Part shown: positions 60,681 through 64,000 of the stretch, piece after piece
Layout of the letters: each line of letters starts with the position of its first letter
How positions within the stretch are numbered: the stretch's first letter is position 1
Source: Bactericera cockerelli
Lineage: Eukaryota > Arthropoda > Insecta > Hemiptera > Triozidae
NCBI GenBank assembly: GCA_024516035.1
Contig: CM044959.1
Span: 28,050,605-28,114,604, forward strand
Direction of reading: 5' to 3'
DNA length: 64,000 nucleotides
Translations under genes and position numbers: made by a program
The notes under the pieces: generated by a model
Databases searched by the model: none
What the model saw: the letters and a program-made list of their open reading frames with translations, nothing else
What the model was told of the DNA's origin: nothing

Positions 60681-62099
60681 AATATTTATGTAACTATCTG
60701 AAATGCGCGGATCACTTAGGTAGTCAGTATTTTTGAATGAAGTGAAACTGTTCTCATGAAAATCACAAATTTATAGTGCATTTTTTGTTTGTTTTTTGAC
60801 AAATGATTTTTACTTCATTGAATTTTTTTTTTTTTAATTTGAATTTTTTGGCATTGGTTATTCTCCTTATCATGGGAATTTGCCATACAGCCAATATTGA
60901 TTTTTTATAAATCATTATAACTACAGGGTGTCCCAATATAAAGGACACTGAAAGAAGAATCTATCTCGGAAACTGCGCAATTCTAGGAATCTGAAGTTTT
61001 GATAGCAAGGAATCTGAAATCATGCATGAAGGTTTCTCTCAGTGTACGAGTATAATGTTCCTATAATGTAGATGTCAAAAAAGGAAGGGGGAAAAATATA
61101 TAAAAAAGTTTTCTCCAAACATCATAACAATTATCTTTGAAACTGTTAAACGTAATTGGACTCCCTGACAGTCTAAATATTGATCTAATACTTTTTGTTC
61201 AAGGAACGGTAAGTCACTGAAAATATGATATAATAACCAATTTTGTTTTATGAAGAATAGAAAAAAAATTCTGTCCTATATTTAAAAAAATGACAGATAA
61301 TCAACAATAGCTTTCTGAATTTGGAAAAGCCCAGTAGGTACCTATTGATCCCCTTGTTAACTCAACATCTGTCAGAACATAATATTTTCACCTGGTTCAA
61401 TATAACATTATTTCTTCTGAGTAAGTTTGTTTGAAAACTATTTTGAACCAGATTTTCACCTGATTCAATAATAATGATTTTACATTTTAAAATGAAAAAA
61501 AAAAAAAATTCTCTGTCATACTTATTTGTTCATTAAAAAGAAATATCAAAAAAAAAGGTAGGTAAATCAAGTATACAAGGTGAAACCAAAGTTTTTTTCA
61601 AGTTATTATATTTCAGTTTATCACTTTTGTGATGCCACAACTACTCAAACTGCTTTACAAAATATTTGCTTAGCTTCGGACTTGAACCACGGACTTCCGG
61701 TTACAAGTCCGCTGCCTTATCAATCAAGCTACTGAGGTCGGTTACAAGGCAGAACTACTCACAGTGATAAGGATAGATCCTTAAACAAGGGGAAAAAAAG
61801 TTTGATAAGTAGGGCGCTATTTGAGATCAAATGCAACAGCAGAAAAGTTTTGTCTGTCAAAATAAATACTATCATGATAAGGAAAGATAGGGGAAATATG
61901 GTTTTGGTAATACCAATTATATGTTTTAGATGTATGTTGAAATTTGAATTAAAAGCGGATAGAGACAAGAGTAAGTACATGAGAGTTTGGTTAGGATTGC
62001 CTCAATTGGAGAGGTAAGTACGAGTGGGATCTTTATTAGCAGACGCTGTCCACAGACGAGAGTTGATTGCATAGGTTCTCTAATTATATACAAAGTATA
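60681..62099. other. AT-rich stretch with repeat scraps
   Basis: A lone CAGGGTGTCCCAATATAAAG end at 60924, a family A SINE at 61620-61745 (-), and otherwise nothing recognisable. The small open frames on both strands at 61759-62123 overlap each other and look random. Confidence 0.5.
61620..61745 (-). mobile_element. tRNA-headed SINE, family A
   Basis: Inverted copy: GCCACAACTACTCAAACTGC, TTGAACCACGGACTTCCGG and CAATCAAGCTACTGAGGTCG. Confidence 0.75.
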
Positions 62100-62101
62100 T
62101 A

Positions 62102-62984
62102 CAGGGCATCCATAAAGTCTCACCCAGGCCTGGGTTTCTCAAAAACGACTTAAAATATCAAAAAACGCGAAAACCCGTATTCCTTTATTTTTAGGGGGAT
62201 TGATTTTCAGCCAAAAAATTTTGCCTACACGGCCCCAGTTAGGCTGGGCATGGACCAACTTTAAAATCCTTAATAAAATAGTATGTCCTGTGGCATATTG
62301 TTTTAAAGGTCTTATTAATTGAAGTTCATTACAACAAACTTCAGTGAGCTGCGACTTACCGTTCTTGAGATACAGGGTCGGACATCCTGCGTAATATCCA
62401 TATATTTTGACCTATATCTTGTTAACGGTAAATTATGGAGAAAATTTTTAATAGTAATAATAACTCCTTATGGCAAGACCTTTCGAACAAGTTAAAACTT
62501 GATTTGTTTTTTCGTTAAAAATTTTCGACTGTTCGTTCGGCTGGCTGACGAAACCGACCAGAAACTAACATCAACAGAGTATGTCGAGTTATAACTTGTT
62601 CGAAAGGTCTTGCCATAAGGAGTTATTATTACCATTAAAAATTTTCTCCATAATGTACGGTTAACGAGTTATAAGTCAAAATATATGGAAATTATGCAGG
62701 ACGTCCGACCCTGTATCTCGAGAACAGTAAGTCATAGCTCACTGAAATTTGTTGTAATGAACTTCTCTTAATAAGACCTTTAAAACAATATGCCACAAGA
62801 CATACCATTCTATTTGAGATTTCAAAGTTGGTCCATACCCAGCCTGACTGGAGCCTTGTAGGCAAAAAAAATTGGCTGAAAATTAATTCCCCTAAAAATA
62901 AAGGAATACGGGTTTTTGCGTTTTTTGATATTTTGAGTTGTTTTTGAGAAACCCAGGCCTGGGTGAGACTTTATGGAGGCCCTG
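62102..62984. mobile_element. 883-bp palindromic element
   Basis: The arms (62102 to about 62507, and about 62589 to 62984) are inverted copies around a loop of about 80 bp. Outer ends CAGGGCATCCATAAAGTCTC and GAGACTTTATGGAGGCCCTG, flanked by TA. An inner layer CAGGGTCGGACATCCTG (about 62384) is mirrored by GGACGTCCGACCCTG (about 62713). Confidence 0.9.
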
Positions 62985-62988
62985 TATA

Positions 62989-63856
62989 CAGGGTGGGGCA
63001 AAAGTCTGGAAACACCTGAATAACTTTCGAATGCCTTCTTCGGTAAACTTAAAATTTTGTACGGTAAACCAGGCTAATAATACCTTCTTTTAGAGTGGGG
63101 TCGATTTTTGTTACCGGTCCCCATGTCGGGGCCAGGGGGGCCAACTTCATTTTTTTAAATACGAACCCCCACCTTGCGATACATTTCTGGAAAGGTCTTC
63201 AAATAAGAAATACATTGGTGCAAATTTTATTTTCTTAATATTATTTGTTTGCAAATGGTGTCCAACTTTGTGTATGCAGTAAACTCTGGAAACCAATGAA
63301 TATCTTTCGAAAGGACTTTCTCAGTAAATTTGAAATTGTGTACGGTAATCCTTGGTAATTAGACCTTATATTAGAATTGGACCGATTTTTTTTTTTACTG
63401 GCCCTCATGTCGGGGACAGGGAGGTCAACTTCATTTTTTTTAATACGAAACCCCACCTTGTGATACATTTTTGGAAAGGTCTAATTACCCCGACTTACCG
63501 TGCACAGTTTTAAATTAACTGAGAAAGCCCTTTCAAAAGATATTCAGGGGTTTCCAGACTTTACTGCATACACAAAGTTGGACGCCATTTGCAAACATTT
63601 TAATATTAAAAAAAATAAAATTTGCACCAATGTGTTTCTTATTTAAAGACCTTTCCAAAAATATATCGCAAGATGGGGGTTCGTATTTAAAAAAATTAAG
63701 TTGGCCCCCCTGTCCCCGATATGGGGGCCTGTAACAAAAATCGACCCGACTCTAAAAGAAGGTCTTATTAGCCCGGTTTACCTTACAAAATTTTAATTTT
63801 ACCGAAGAAACCATTCGAAAGTTATTCAGGGGTTTCCATACTTTTGCCCCACCCTG
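62989..63856. mobile_element. 868-bp palindromic element abutting the previous one
   Basis: Outer ends CAGGGTGGGGCAAAAGTCTG and ...ACTTTTGCCCCACCCTG with TA at each side; centre near 63423. Within each arm the sequence is itself repeated (TCTGGAAACC.. and a GGTC..CTT block occur twice), so each arm looks like two diverged copies. The two palindromes are separated only by TATA (62985-62988). Confidence 0.9.
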
Positions 63857-64000
63857 TATGTATTTATCATTTTATTTTTAAATAGGTAAAAAAAATATCT
63901 TTCAAAGACACGGTACAACACATCTGTACCTACACCCTACACTAAAACCTTTAATCTAGTTGGAACCAGACTTTTACCTAATTCAATAATAATGATTTTT

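Overview
This is a stretch of animal nuclear DNA, very probably from an insect. It has intron-rich genes with GT-AG splice sites, an AT-rich background, and a dense load of arthropod-type mobile elements: Jockey-like and CR1/L2-like LINEs, a Ty3/gypsy LTR element, a Helitron, tRNA- and 5S-headed SINEs, and TA-flanked elements with CAGGG ends. The order cannot be fixed from the sequence; Hemiptera would be a guess.

Two genes converge. On the + strand, positions 812-6692 hold the last four exons of an acidic, low-complexity protein, possibly a PP6 regulatory subunit (SAPS/PP6R) C-terminus. On the - strand, 44354-14322 holds a complete 21-exon WDR35 (IFT121) gene of about 1131 codons, a subunit of the intraflagellar transport complex A needed for cilia. 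Its exons were reconstructed one by one, and all splice phases agree except for one missing base in exon 9. A canonical RFX X-box lies 200 bp upstream of its start codon. About 7.6 kb of gene-poor sequence separates the two 3' ends.

The WDR35 introns are full of insertions. Intron 18 (16196-25278) carries a four-level nest: a 5S-rRNA-headed SINE is interrupted by a Ty3/gypsy element with identical LTRs, whose 5' LTR is interrupted by an intact Jockey-like LINE, whose 5' region is interrupted by another 5S SINE. Intron 13 carries a 1654-bp inverted-repeat element that would fold into one long hairpin in the pre-mRNA. Other introns hold a Helitron, several SINE families, 3' ends of RTE-like LINEs, and MITEs.

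From 46300 to about 57400 lies a satellite with a unit of about 162 bp, interrupted by a CR1/L2-like LINE whose ORF1 is an SGNH hydrolase. Beyond 55440 the satellite dissolves into random small deletions up to a 100-N gap (58674-58773), which looks like uncorrected long-read sequence. The last 5 kb hold one possible exon of an unknown gene and three long palindromic elements, two of them abutting head to tail.

The two most unusual themes are long palindromes built of concentric CAGGG-ended layers, and local tandem duplications that copy gene ends: a splice donor about four times in the + gene, the exon 11 donor twice in WDR35, and the WDR35 C-terminal zinc-ribbon coding end eight times.
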